Shown piece after piece: positions 27,003 to 35,277 of a stretch of DNA of 64,000 bases; the stretch's first letter is position 1, and the number at the start of each line of letters is the position of its first letter. A model generated the notes under the pieces. The model had not been told where the DNA came from. It did not search any database and was given only the letters and a program-made list of their open reading frames with translations. Made by a program: the position numbers and the translations under genes. Source of the DNA: Sphingobium estronivorans. GTDB taxonomy: Bacteria; Pseudomonadota; Alphaproteobacteria; Sphingomonadales; Sphingomonadaceae. The stretch is taken from contig NZ_LFCT01000001.1 in NCBI RefSeq assembly GCF_008692605.1, positions 124,001 to 188,000 of the forward strand. Direction: 5' to 3'.

Positions 27003-27719
27003 GTGCTGGCGGACGAAGGCGAACGCGGTAGACCGGCGGGAGCGCTGAGTGTCGGTATCCATCAGCCCGGAGAATGGCTGTCGGCGCTGGTCGGTTTCAT
27101 CGGCGGTGCGCTGGCGGGCTGGCGCGATGATCCGGCGCGCGAAGCGGCGACCGGCGAGACCAAGCTGACGGCGCAGCTCTGCTCGCGGCTGAATAGTCTC
27201 TCTCGCCACGCGCCAGGCTGGGATTTCATCCAGTTCAAGCGCGAGGAGCCTGATGAAGCTGATGGCCGCCGCGCGATCGACCTTGCCGTCGCCCCGAGCG
27301 GAGCCATCATCTGGATCGAAGGGCGCGAATACACCGAGTATCGCACCTTGCTCCCGATCGAATGCAAGCGCCTGCCCACGCCCGCAGCGGCGGATCGCGA
27401 CGAACGCGAGTACCTGATCAGCCGGTTCAGTTCGACGGGTGGGATTCAGCGCTTTAAGGCTGGGCACCACGGTGGCAGCCATAGCCGTGCCGCGATGATC
27501 GGCTATGTCCAGGTCAACGACATCCCGCATTGGAAACAGCAGCTCGATAGCTGGGTTGATGCGATCGTAGGCGACACAGTGGAAAACTGGTCGGTCACGG
27601 ATAAGTTGGCGCTGCTAGGCCACGATGCAGCGCAGCGCCTGGCGTTCCTGCGATCCCATCATCAACGACTCGCCGGCCTGTCTCCGATCCAGATCGATCA
27701 TCTCTGGATCGAGATGTAG
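27003..27719 (+). CDS. PD-(D/E)XK nuclease-like protein, partner of the methyltransferase
   Basis: This 238-residue protein starts at GTG one base after the methyltransferase stop. The middle contains RAIDLAVAP (Asp93) and LLPIECKRLP (Glu120, Lys122), the spacing and hydrophobic context of a PD-(D/E)XK nuclease core. A later conserved-looking stretch GGIQRFKAGHHGGSHSR and a helical C-terminus follow. It is probably the cleavage or modification-sensing subunit working with the methyltransferase. The family was not recognised by name, so nuclease activity is inferred from motif and context. Confidence 0.65.
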   Translation: MLADEGERGRPAGALSVGIHQPGEWLSALVGFIGGALAGWRDDPAREAATGETKLTAQLCSRLNSLSRHAPGWDFIQFKREEPDEADGRRAIDLAVAPSGAIIWIEGREYTEYRTLLPIECKRLPTPAAADRDEREYLISRFSSTGGIQRFKAGHHGGSHSRAAMIGYVQVNDIPHWKQQLDSWVDAIVGDTVENWSVTDKLALLGHDAAQRLAFLRSHHQRLAGLSPIQIDHLWIEM

Positions 27720-28147
27720 AACGCGATTCCCGACCGGGCCGGCGAAGTCGTGACGTGGCGTCGGCCAGGGAACCGAAAGTCCTCGAAGATCGGGTTCGGC
27801 AAACGCCTTCGCGAATGATCGCCCATTCCCTTGCTGGGACGTAGCACTGGCATGAGCGGATCAGGGCCAAGATCAAAGACCGCTTCTCCATCTTGGCGAG
27901 TAAATCCGGACAGTCCCAAACGTCCGACTTTTCTGACATTGGGCGACCCGGAAGCAAGCGGGAAAACATGTCCGCATTTGGGAAGTCGGAAACCGGCTTT
28001 GAATGACAATGATTGGTCGACTGCTGACGGCACTCCATGGTGCTAGATCGAGAAAACGCTTATTGCGATAATACAGTTATCACATAAGCAGATTTGACCG
28101 TTCTTTATAAGGTGGGCTACAAGCGCGGCTGAGGAGCGAGGCGCGTC
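27720..28147. other. Non-coding gap with inverted repeat before the integrase
   Basis: No convincing gene was found in these 428 bases; short open frames lack ribosome-binding sites and family signatures. The AT-rich end holds an imperfect inverted repeat, GCTTATTGCGATAA at 28058-28071 and TTATCACATAAGC at 28077-28089, around the 5-base centre TACAG. It could be a recombination core or operator of the tyrosine recombinase that starts 59 bases later. Confidence 0.5.
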
Positions 28148-29386
28148 GTGAGCACCGAAACCGCCCGGGAAGGGCCAGAAATCCCCGTAGCGCCGCCTGA
28201 GGCTGTCCTGCCGGCCGTCAGGGCGCCGGCCGACCTTGCGTGGACGATCGTGCAGATGCGCGCCGGCGAGCGCATCACCGTCAACGAGGGCCTGATCGCC
28301 GCCTATCAGGCCGCTTCATCGCCCCATAGCATCCGTGCGCTCAAGTCCGACGTCGAGGCGTTCGATGCGTGGTGTAGGCGCAACAACCGGATCGCGCTGC
28401 CGGCCACGCCCGAGACCGTGGCCGATTATCTCGACGCGCGGGCCGGGAAGGGGAGCCGGCCGGCCTCGCTATCCCGCTACAAGGCGTCGATCGCCAAGAT
28501 CCACCAGCTGCTCGAGCTCAAGGATCCGACGCCGGCGCCGCTGGTGAAGCTGCGGCTCCAGACGGTGCGCCGCGAGAAGGGGGCTGCGCAGAAGCAGGCG
28601 CGGCCGCTGCGGTTCAAGGGCCCGGTGCGCGACGTCGAGCGCGACAAGGCGCGGGGGCTCAACATCCGCGCGCTGCTCGAGAGTTGTGGCGAGGATCTGC
28701 CGGGGCTGCGTGATCGGGCGCTGCTATCGGCCGCTTATGACACCGGGCTGCGCGCCTCCGAACTGGTGGCGGTCGCCATTGAGCATATTGAGGAGGCGAT
28801 CGATCCCGAAGCGCGGCTGCTGCAGATTCTGCGTCATAAGGGCGATCAAGACGGGGAGGGGGCGACCGCCTACCTCAGCCCGCGCACCGTCGCGGCGATC
28901 GCGGCGTGGACCGAAGCGGCGGGGATCACGACAGGGCCGCTGTTCCGGCGGGTGCAGGTGCGGCGCTACAAGGCGCGGGCAGCCGTGCGCGGTCGGCCGA
29001 TCGACAGCATCTCGGGCCGGGAGACGTGGGATCTGCGCAAGACGCTGTCCAAGCCGGCGGTGAAGGCGCGCGTCGAATATGACATCGGCACCGTGGCGCT
29101 GCACCCGGGCTCGATCGGACCAATCTTTCGGTCGATCATCGGCCGCGCGTTCGACCGTGGCGCGCTGCCCGATTTGACGGCGGACGATCTGGCGCGGTTG
29201 CTGAAGGGGATCAGTGCGCACTCGACGCGGATCGGGCTCAATCAGGACCTGTTCGCCAGCGGGGAGGATTTGGCCGGCATCATGGACGCGCTGCGGTGGA
29301 AGTCGCCGCGGATGCCGCTCGCTTATAATCGCAATCTCGCGGCAGAGCAGGGGGCGGCGGGGCGCCTTATGGCGAAGATTGGCTAG
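28148..29386 (+). CDS. Tyrosine recombinase/integrase
   Basis: A 412-residue site-specific recombinase. A core-binding domain covers about residues 40-130 and the catalytic domain follows: first arginine in YDTGLRASEL, HSTR in KGISAHSTRIGL, and the nucleophile tyrosine in MPLAYNRNL. It is longer than XerC/D because of an insertion around residues 250-330. GTG at 28148 is used after GAGGAG-like sequence. It might resolve multimers of a plasmid or mobilise the cassette at 23.8-27.7 kb. No tRNA or direct-repeat attachment pair was seen. Confidence 0.85.
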   Translation: MSTETAREGPEIPVAPPEAVLPAVRAPADLAWTIVQMRAGERITVNEGLIAAYQAASSPHSIRALKSDVEAFDAWCRRNNRIALPATPETVADYLDARAGKGSRPASLSRYKASIAKIHQLLELKDPTPAPLVKLRLQTVRREKGAAQKQARPLRFKGPVRDVERDKARGLNIRALLESCGEDLPGLRDRALLSAAYDTGLRASELVAVAIEHIEEAIDPEARLLQILRHKGDQDGEGATAYLSPRTVAAIAAWTEAAGITTGPLFRRVQVRRYKARAAVRGRPIDSISGRETWDLRKTLSKPAVKARVEYDIGTVALHPGSIGPIFRSIIGRAFDRGALPDLTADDLARLLKGISAHSTRIGLNQDLFASGEDLAGIMDALRWKSPRMPLAYNRNLAAEQGAAGRLMAKIG

Positions 29387-29654
29387 TCATGACGGCCTAA
29401 ATAGGTCTTTGGATGATGCCGTGCGACCACACGACGGCGGCAGGTAGATCGAGGGATTTGCGCAGCGGCAAGAACCGGAGAAGGGAGGCTGAGCCCCCGG
29501 GGTCTTGAGCTACAACGTTAAGCCTAAGAAACGGGCAGGGGCCTGGTAGCGCGTAGTGTATGAGCGAAGCCACCATCGCTCAAACTCATCAGCACAGTCC
29601 AATTTCGAAGAGGAAACAAGAAAGTGGTTCCGGAAACGGTATGGATCTTATCCT

Positions 29655-29702
29655 GTGTAAACGCTCGCGCTAAATGGCGGCGTTCTGATCGCGCTATTTG
29701 TC
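29655..29702 (+). repeat. Left terminal inverted repeat of the Tni element
   Basis: 48 bases beginning GTGTAAACGC and ending TATTTGTC, matched by 32682-32729 in inverse orientation with 46 of 48 identities. The ATPase stop codon lies at its inner edge. Confidence 0.85.
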
Positions 29703-30579
29703 AGTTGCCGGGTCCGATGACGAGGCAATCGCGCGCGGCCTGAACGATGTCAGCGGTGACCTCCTCGACGCGGTTGAGGGTCATGATCCGCCGCATCTGC
29801 GCGAACAGGCGCTCCATGAGCCGGAAGTTGCCGCGCGTGATGCGGATCACGGCTGCCTGCGCTTCGATCGCGTCGAGTTGGGCCGGGTCGAAGCTGATCC
29901 CGAAATCGCCGGCGTGGGTCGCGAGCAGCAGCCGCATTTCGGTCTCGGTAAGCGGTTTGAACTCGTGGACGAAGCCGATCCGCGAGTAGAGCTGGGCATA
30001 GCGGGCGAGGCGCTTCTCCAAGCCCGGCATACCCATCAGGATCAGCCCGAAGCCGTGGCGATCGGCCATGTCGCGGAGATGTTCGAGCGACTTTATGGTC
30101 AGGCGGTCGGCCTCGTCGACGATGACGAGGGGGCAGGCGATGCGGGCGGCGTCATGGGTGATTTCGTCCTGCGAGCCGCCCGCGACCGTCAGCCGGGCAT
30201 AGCCCAGCTTAATGAGGTTGAGGCCCAACACCGCGTCGATCGTCTTGGGCGTGTTGCTGACCGACACGGTGTAGAAGACGGCGCGGCAGCGAGCGACCTT
30301 TTCGCCAAGGAGCGCGGCAATGGGACGGAGCGCGGCATATTCCCCCAGGTCGGGGAAGCTGGAAAACTCGCGCGCCGATCGCGTCTTTCCGACGCCCGGC
30401 CGGCCATGACACACGCCGATATAGCGGTAGTGCGCGCAGGCTTCGGCAAACTCGACGAACCGGGCATGTTCGCGGGTCGCCAGGAACGGCTGCTCGACCA
30501 GGAACTCAATCGTCAGCGGCGTAGAGCCGGAGCCCTCGGTAGGTGGTGGGCCGGGAAGCCGTATCCTCTTGGTCGCCAT
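29701..30579 (-). CDS. TniB-like AAA+ ATPase of transposon
   Basis: A 292-residue ATPase with Walker A GRPGVGKT (residues 59-66) and Walker B LVIVDEADRL, as in TniB and MuB target-selection proteins. It should choose target DNA and activate the transposase. ATG at 30579 follows GGAGA and overlaps the transposase 3' end by 74 bases, an unusually long overlap. Its stop abuts the left inverted repeat. Confidence 0.85.
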   Translation of the reverse strand: MATKRIRLPGPPPTEGSGSTPLTIEFLVEQPFLATREHARFVEFAEACAHYRYIGVCHGRPGVGKTRSAREFSSFPDLGEYAALRPIAALLGEKVARCRAVFYTVSVSNTPKTIDAVLGLNLIKLGYARLTVAGGSQDEITHDAARIACPLVIVDEADRLTIKSLEHLRDMADRHGFGLILMGMPGLEKRLARYAQLYSRIGFVHEFKPLTETEMRLLLATHAGDFGISFDPAQLDAIEAQAAVIRITRGNFRLMERLFAQMRRIMTLNRVEEVTADIVQAARDCLVIGPGN

Positions 30580-31984
30580 CGAAGGTCTCCGTGGGGGCAG
30601 GCACCTGCTTGTCGCGCTCCTTCGCGCCGCGCCGGGCGCGCTGGATCGCGCGCAACGACGGGTGCCCAGCGTGCTCGGAGCTGAGCGCACGGCAGACGAA
30701 CCGGCCCTGGTGGTAGACGTGGATCTCGGTCAGGTCGCGGGGGTCATAGACCGCCTCGACCTGCTCGCCGACGAAGGCCGCGAGCGTGGGTTCGACATAG
30801 CGCCTGCCCATCAGACGGATGCCGTCGCGCAGCACTTTACGGGGCTTGGGCACGTGCACGAGCAGCATGTCGAGCTGTTCAAGGCTGTCGGGCATTGCGG
30901 GCAGGAACCCGCCCTTCTGCCAGCGCGTGATCGGCGGTTCGCCGGTGCTGCCATGCGGGCGACGATGATAGACGCCGCACACGAACGCCTCGAAGCGGGC
31001 GCGCAGCTCGTCGAGCGTGAGCACTGGCGCCGACAGCGGCTTGCCCGCGATCAGGTGGCCGGGCAGGTCGGGCAGGAACATGTCGTTGATGGTGCGGAAC
31101 AGCCGCTCGATCTTGCCGCGCCCGCGAGGACGCCCCGGCAGCGAATGGATGAGGCGGATTTTGAGGGCGATGCACGCCTGCTCGATATGCTCGGAGATGA
31201 AATCCGAGCCGTTGTCGACGTAAAGCTGTTCGGGAATGCCGCTGACGATCCATTCGGGATTGGGCTTGCGCCAGATCGCCTGCCGCAAGGCGAGCGCCGT
31301 GTTGAGGGCACTGGGGGCATCGAGGCTGAGGAAGTAACCGGCGATGGCTCGGCTGTGATCGTCAACGATGACGGTCAGCCAAGGACGCACCGGGGTTCCG
31401 GCATCATCGAGCACGAGAATGTCGAGAACGGTATGATCGGCCTGCCACATCTCGTTCGAGGTCGCGGCTTCGCGCCGATGCACTAGCTCGTGCTGGTCGC
31501 GGTAGACGGCCGGATCGGAGGCTGCGGCGATCTGGCTTGCCGGTATCGCCCTGACGACACGCGCGACGGCCGCATAGCTGGGGGTTCGGTGTCCATGCGC
31601 GATGGCGAGTTCCTGCACCTTTCGGTGAATGGCGGCGACCGGGGGTCGCGGGCGCTTGGTGGCGAGAGTGCGGGTCAGTTCGACCAGATGTTCCGGCAGG
31701 TGCAGCCTGTCCCGATCGTTGCGCGGCAGACGCGCGAGACCGGCAAGTCCTTCGGCACGGTAGCGCCCGAGCCAGCGCTGCAACGTCCGCTCGCTCAGCG
31801 TGCCGGTGCGGGCGAGGTCCGCGAGCGGGATGCCATCGGCGAGGTGCGGTTCAAGGACGCGGTAGCGCTCGATCGCCAGCGGCGGGACAAGCGCCGGATG
31901 CGTCACCGCCGACGGTCCGTGTCGCAGGTAAGGAAAACGGAGATTTGCCTGCCCATCGCCATGCGAGTCCGCTCGCGTTGCCAA
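30506..31984 (-). CDS. TniA-like DDE transposase
   Basis: A protein of up to 492 residues. An N-terminal helix-turn-helix region (LADLARTGTLSERTLQRWLGRYRAEG) is followed by an rve integrase core with D in WQADHTVLDI, D in YVDNGSDF and E in RGRGKIERLF, then a Mu-type C-terminal beta-barrel (RLMGRRYVEPTLAAFVG). It cuts and joins transposon ends. The start is uncertain: TTG at 31984 gives the longest form and GTG at 31906 a shorter one; neither has a strong ribosome-binding site. Confidence 0.85.
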   Translation of the reverse strand: MATRADSHGDGQANLRFPYLRHGPSAVTHPALVPPLAIERYRVLEPHLADGIPLADLARTGTLSERTLQRWLGRYRAEGLAGLARLPRNDRDRLHLPEHLVELTRTLATKRPRPPVAAIHRKVQELAIAHGHRTPSYAAVARVVRAIPASQIAAASDPAVYRDQHELVHRREAATSNEMWQADHTVLDILVLDDAGTPVRPWLTVIVDDHSRAIAGYFLSLDAPSALNTALALRQAIWRKPNPEWIVSGIPEQLYVDNGSDFISEHIEQACIALKIRLIHSLPGRPRGRGKIERLFRTINDMFLPDLPGHLIAGKPLSAPVLTLDELRARFEAFVCGVYHRRPHGSTGEPPITRWQKGGFLPAMPDSLEQLDMLLVHVPKPRKVLRDGIRLMGRRYVEPTLAAFVGEQVEAVYDPRDLTEIHVYHQGRFVCRALSSEHAGHPSLRAIQRARRGAKERDKQVPAPTETFDGDQEDTASRPTTYRGLRLYAADD

Positions 31985-32097
31985 ACCGGCCTGTTCGACG
32001 TAAATCTACCCGGTAAAGAAAACTAGGGCAACATAGACCTGCCGATGACGACTTTCTTCCCAAACCGCGCCCGATCGGGGCGCCACCGGCCCTACGC

Positions 32098-32670
32098 ATG
32101 AAAATCGGTTACGCCCGCGTATCGACCGCCGAGCAGAACCTGGACCTCCAGCGTGATGCGCTGAAGGCTGCCGGCTGCGAGAAGGTCATCACCGACAAGG
32201 CCTCCGGGGCGACTGCCGCTCGCCCTGGATTGGAAAAGGTGAAGGAGCTGCTTCGCGCCGGCGACACACTGGTGGTCTGGCGCCTCGACAGGCTCGGCCG
32301 CTCGCTCCGTGATCTGATCGGATGGATGACCTACCTCGACGAGGAAAAGGTCGGGCTGCTGAGCCTGCACGAGGCGATCGACACGACCACCACGTCGGGC
32401 AAGCTTACCTTCCACCTGTTCGGGGCATTGGCGGAGTTCGAGCGCAACCTGATCCGCGAGCGGACCCAGGCCGGTCTCACCGCAGCCCGCGCTCGCGGCA
32501 AGAAGGGTGGCCGGCCGGCCGCACTCGGCAAGGACAAGCGCGACCTGCCCGTCAGGCTCTACCACGAGAACACGATGCCGATCGCCAAGATTTGCTCGAT
32601 GCTCGGCATCTCCAAGCCAAAACTCTACGCCTATGTGCGATCGGCCGAGACCAAGCCGGTAGCCGCGTAG
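32098..32670 (+). CDS. Serine resolvase of the Tni element
   Basis: A 190-residue small serine recombinase. The catalytic Ser lies in IGYARVSTAEQ, and VVWRLDRLGRS and AEFERNLIRERT follow, with a C-terminal Hin-like helix-turn-helix (MPIAKICSMLGISKPKLYAYV). It resolves cointegrates; the res site should lie in the 113-base gap between it and the divergent transposase. It stops 11 bases before the right inverted repeat. Confidence 0.9.
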   Translation: MKIGYARVSTAEQNLDLQRDALKAAGCEKVITDKASGATAARPGLEKVKELLRAGDTLVVWRLDRLGRSLRDLIGWMTYLDEEKVGLLSLHEAIDTTTTSGKLTFHLFGALAEFERNLIRERTQAGLTAARARGKKGGRPAALGKDKRDLPVRLYHENTMPIAKICSMLGISKPKLYAYVRSAETKPVAA

Positions 32671-32681
32671 CGACGCTCGCC

Positions 32682-32729
32682 GACAAATAGCGCGATCAGA
32701 ATGCCGCCACTTAGCGCGAGCGTTTACAC
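32682..32729 (-). repeat. Right terminal inverted repeat of the Tni element
   Basis: Inverse copy of 29655-29702 with two mismatches; the outermost bases on the minus strand are GTGTAAACGC. It lies just after the resolvase gene. Confidence 0.85.
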
Positions 32730-32861
32730 CGTTCGCGGTCCCGATCGGCCCAGCGTCCCCCGGAACCGTTCGTTATCGGGAAGGCATCTAAGCGGTCTGC
32801 ACCATCCTTCATCTAAAGTTCTCCAAGCGCTTCTGAGGATTTTCGGGCGCACCAAAAGCAC

Positions 32862-32892
32862 TTGCTCCTCCAGTGGCTGGAGCATGTAACCG
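32862..32892 (+). promoter_or_regulatory. MerR-type promoter/operator upstream of the retropepsin-PDZ gene
   Basis: TTGCTC (32862-32867) and TAACCG (32887-32892) are 19 bases apart. The spacer holds a perfect 6-3-6 dyad, CTCCAG-TGG-CTGGAG (32868-32882). An over-long 19-base spacer with a central dyad is the hallmark of MerR-activated promoters. The sequence closely matches the CDF promoter at 34613-34643, implying control by the ZntR-like regulator encoded at 34156-34572. Confidence 0.7.
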
Positions 32893-32932
32893 CAATTTGC
32901 TCTCCTGCGGACGGGGGGCTGGAGGTGGCTTT

Positions 32933-34162
32933 TTGACGGCCCGTGTTGAAGCAATCGGTATGTCTCGACGCTCATTAGTGGCGCGGCTGGTGGCCTGTGG
33001 AACCGGCTTGGTGCTCGGTTCTCCAACGCTCGCGCGACAGACTTCCCGGTCTGCGGGCTCGTGGAACTTCGGTGCGGCTCACCTCGAATGGGAGCCGCTG
33101 GAAGTCGGCACGGGTGATACCCTCCTTGTTTCGGCACAAGTGCGCGGAGTGCCGGTGCGGGCGGTGCTCGACAGTGGCAGCGGCGCGTCGATCATGAGCA
33201 CGGCGCTCGCGGCGAAGCTCGGCTTGAACGATGGTGAGCGGCGCATGATTAGCGGGCTGAGCGCCAAGGCCCCGGTGCTGCTGGTCCGCGACATCGACGT
33301 ACAGCTCGCCCGCGAAACCCGTCGCTTACCCTTTGCCGTCGTTGGTGATCTGAGTTCAGTGTCGGCGGCCTTCGGACGACCGATCGATATCCTCCTCGGT
33401 GCCGATATGTTCGCGGGTAGCTGCATCGCGCTCGATTTCGCGAAAAGGCGTATGGCGGTCGTCAAGTCAGGCACGTTTCTCGCCGGTCCCGACTGGCGCG
33501 CTGTCGCGCTCGGGCGCGGTGCCAAGCAGGAGCTGTTCATTCGAGCTTCCGTCTCGGGTTTGCCTCCCGTGCCCTTGATGATCGATCTTGGCAGCTCGGC
33601 CGCGCTGATGCTCTCGTCGGCCTATGCCCGCGATCAAGGGCTGTTGAACGGGAAGCTCGTCTCGACCGCGGCGATCGGCGGCGTCGATGGTGTGCGTATC
33701 AACGATGCTTTCACGATCCAGAACATCAACATCGAAGGGCTTGGCGTCTCGAACGTCCCCACACTCGGGATGAGAGCTTGGCTCTCCACCAGCACGGTTG
33801 GCAATGTCGGCCTACCGCTGATCGCTCAATTCGACGTGGTGTTCGACGTGACCGCCGGATTCGTGTGGCTCCGGCCACTCGGTCCTCGTCGTCGCCTGCC
33901 GATGCTGAAGGACCGTAGCGGCCTTGGCCTCGCAGCCTCACCAACGGCGCTCACCGTTGTTCATGTGGCGGCGAACAGTCCCGCGGAAAAGGCTGGCTGG
34001 GCGGTCGGCGACCGGATCGTGGCGGTGAACGGCCATTCGATCGATGCGAACTATACGCGTGGGGAGCTCTGGCAAGTGCGCTCCCGGCCTGCTGGCACCC
34101 TCGTAAAGCTGACGATGGCCTCGGGTGATGTGCGCGAGCTCAGGCTGGCCGATTATTATTGA
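32933..34162 (+). CDS. Exported retropepsin-like aspartic protease with PDZ domain
   Basis: About 409 residues. After a signal with twin arginines (SRRSLVARLVACGTGLVLG) come two pepsin-like lobes, the first with VLDSGSGAS (Asp80) and the second with MIDLGSSAALM (about Asp218). A C-terminal PDZ domain covers about residues 320-400 (VAANSPAEKAGWAVGDRIVAVNGHSID). The second lobe has DLG in place of the usual D-T/S-G, so only one site may be fully active. TTG at 32933 has an ideal GGAGG seven bases upstream; ATG at 32960 is the alternative. A MerR-type promoter precedes it, suggesting a role in metal stress. Its 3' end overlaps the convergent regulator gene by seven bases. Confidence 0.75.
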   Translation: MTARVEAIGMSRRSLVARLVACGTGLVLGSPTLARQTSRSAGSWNFGAAHLEWEPLEVGTGDTLLVSAQVRGVPVRAVLDSGSGASIMSTALAAKLGLNDGERRMISGLSAKAPVLLVRDIDVQLARETRRLPFAVVGDLSSVSAAFGRPIDILLGADMFAGSCIALDFAKRRMAVVKSGTFLAGPDWRAVALGRGAKQELFIRASVSGLPPVPLMIDLGSSAALMLSSAYARDQGLLNGKLVSTAAIGGVDGVRINDAFTIQNINIEGLGVSNVPTLGMRAWLSTSTVGNVGLPLIAQFDVVFDVTAGFVWLRPLGPRRRLPMLKDRSGLGLAASPTALTVVHVAANSPAEKAGWAVGDRIVAVNGHSIDANYTRGELWQVRSRPAGTLVKLTMASGDVRELRLADYY

Positions 34163-34572
34163 TCGGCTTGAGGGTGGCCTTTGCCGATCGCCTTCATGAT
34201 CCGACAATCGGCCATGCGCGCCTTGGTGCAGCTCTGGCTGAGCATTGCCAACTCATCCCGCAACACCGCGAGTTGCGCCAGTCTCTCCTCCACATCCTTG
34301 AGGTGCTGAGCAGCGATAGCTGAGGCGGCACCACAATCCTGGTCCGGGTTCTGCGCCAGCCCCATCAACGAACGGATCTCGTCGACGGAGAAGCCAAGCC
34401 GGCGACCGTTGCGGATGAAGTGCAAACGCTCAATGTCACTGGCATCGTAGGTTCTGCGACCCGACGCCGTGCGAGGGGCGGATCGGAGCAACCCGATCGA
34501 CTCATAAAAGCGGATCGTCGTCACCTTCGTCGAGGTCTCGCTGGCGAGCTGCCCAATCATCACCGGCTTCAT
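34156..34572 (-). CDS. MerR-family metal regulator, ZntR/CadR-like
   Basis: This 138-residue regulator has a winged helix-turn-helix (VTTIRFYESIGLLRSAPRTASGRRTY), a dimerisation helix, and metal-ligand candidates Cys80 (DQDCG), Cys115 and Cys123 (QSCTKARMADC), the pattern of zinc/cadmium/lead-sensing MerR proteins. Of two adjacent ATGs, the second (34572) has the better spacing to AAGGA. It is divergent from the CDF exporter and should bind the dyad at 34619-34633. A second matching site lies before the retropepsin-PDZ gene. Confidence 0.88.
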   Translation of the reverse strand: MKPVMIGQLASETSTKVTTIRFYESIGLLRSAPRTASGRRTYDASDIERLHFIRNGRRLGFSVDEIRSLMGLAQNPDQDCGAASAIAAQHLKDVEERLAQLAVLRDELAMLSQSCTKARMADCRIMKAIGKGHPQADQ

Positions 34573-34612
34573 CATGCCATCCTTGCTTATGCGAACGTGT
34601 CGCACATTTCGC

Positions 34613-34643
34613 TTGCTTCTACAGCGACTGGAGGTGGTAAGGA
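34613..34643 (+). promoter_or_regulatory. MerR-type promoter/operator of the CDF exporter
   Basis: TTGCTT (34613-34618) and TAAGGA (34638-34643) have a 19-base spacer containing CTACAG-CGA-CTGGAG, a 6-3-6 dyad with one mismatch. The -10 element ends seven bases before the ATG at 34651, so the transcript would be nearly leaderless, although AAGGAAGG also looks like a ribosome-binding site. Confidence 0.75.
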
Positions 34644-34650
34644 AGGCCGC

Positions 34651-35277
34651 ATGAATGCTTCTACCGAAAGCTGCGGGTGCCACGGGGAGCCCGCGCGCGC
34701 GCAAACCGATCCGGCCTATCGCCGTGCGCTGCTGACCGTCGTGGTGCTCAACCTCGGCTTCGGAGTCGCCGAGCTGTTCGGCGGGTTCATCGCCGATAGC
34801 CAAGCGCTGAAAGCGGATTCCCTCGATTTTCTCGGGGACGGGTCGATCAGCCTTATCGGTCTTCTCGCGCTTGCCTGGTCCGCACGGGCGAGGGCAAAGG
34901 TCGCGCTGACGCAGGGGTTGTTTCTCGGTGCGCTTGGCGTGGGCGTAATCGGTTTCGCGATTTGGCGCGCCCTGAACGCAACCGCGCCCGATGCCGAACT
35001 GATGGGCACAATCGGCGTTGTCGCGCTCGCGATCAATGTCGTGTCCGCCTTGGTGCTTGCGCGTTTCCGGGAAGGGGACGCCAATGTTCGCGCGATCTGG
35101 CTGTTCAGCCGCAACGACGCGCTCGCCAACGTGGCGGTGATCGCCGCGGCCGGTCTGGTGGCGTGGACAGGAAGCGCCTGGCCGGACCTCGCCGTCGCCG
35201 GCCTCATCGCCCTCCTGTTCCTCCACTCCGCTTATGAAATCGTCACTGGCGCTCGGCGCGAATTGGGAGAGCGGTAG
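34651..35277 (+). CDS. CDF-family divalent cation exporter, short form
   Basis: This 208-residue membrane protein has six helices and the CDF metal-site patterns ADSLDFLGDG in helix 2 and SRNDALANVAV in helix 5. It starts with a Cys/His-rich tip (ESCGCHGE). It stops after the membrane domain, lacking the cytoplasmic CDF domain of about 90 residues. It probably exports Zn2+, Cd2+ or Co2+ by proton antiport. It is divergent from its MerR regulator and overlaps the next gene by one base. Confidence 0.85.
   Translation: MNASTESCGCHGEPARAQTDPAYRRALLTVVVLNLGFGVAELFGGFIADSQALKADSLDFLGDGSISLIGLLALAWSARARAKVALTQGLFLGALGVGVIGFAIWRALNATAPDAELMGTIGVVALAINVVSALVLARFREGDANVRAIWLFSRNDALANVAVIAAAGLVAWTGSAWPDLAVAGLIALLFLHSAYEIVTGARRELGER

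Larger units (their letters stand above)
29655..32729. mobile_element. Tni-type (Tn5053/Tn402-like) transposon without tniQ
   Basis: A 3.1-kb element is bounded by 48-bp terminal inverted repeats with two mismatches. It encodes a DDE transposase, an AAA+ ATPase and a serine resolvase. The ends carry GTGTAAACGC outermost. TniQ, usual in Tn5053/Tn402, is absent. The 5-base flanks (29650-29654 ATCCT, 32730-32734 CGTTC) do not match, so a target duplication is not visible. Confidence 0.8.

Noticed and set aside
27698..28033. Possible minus-strand small protein after the nuclease gene
   Set aside because: No ribosome-binding site, overlaps the 3' end of the nuclease gene, no domain, and poor codon bias; treated as non-coding.
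29650..32734. Target-site duplication for the Tni element
   Set aside because: The 5-base flanks ATCCT and CGTTC do not match, and shifting the boundary by one base does not help.
32873..32932. Upstream in-frame extension of the retropepsin gene
   Set aside because: The first codon would lie inside the MerR dyad and before the expected transcription start; TTG at 32933 with GGAGG is better.
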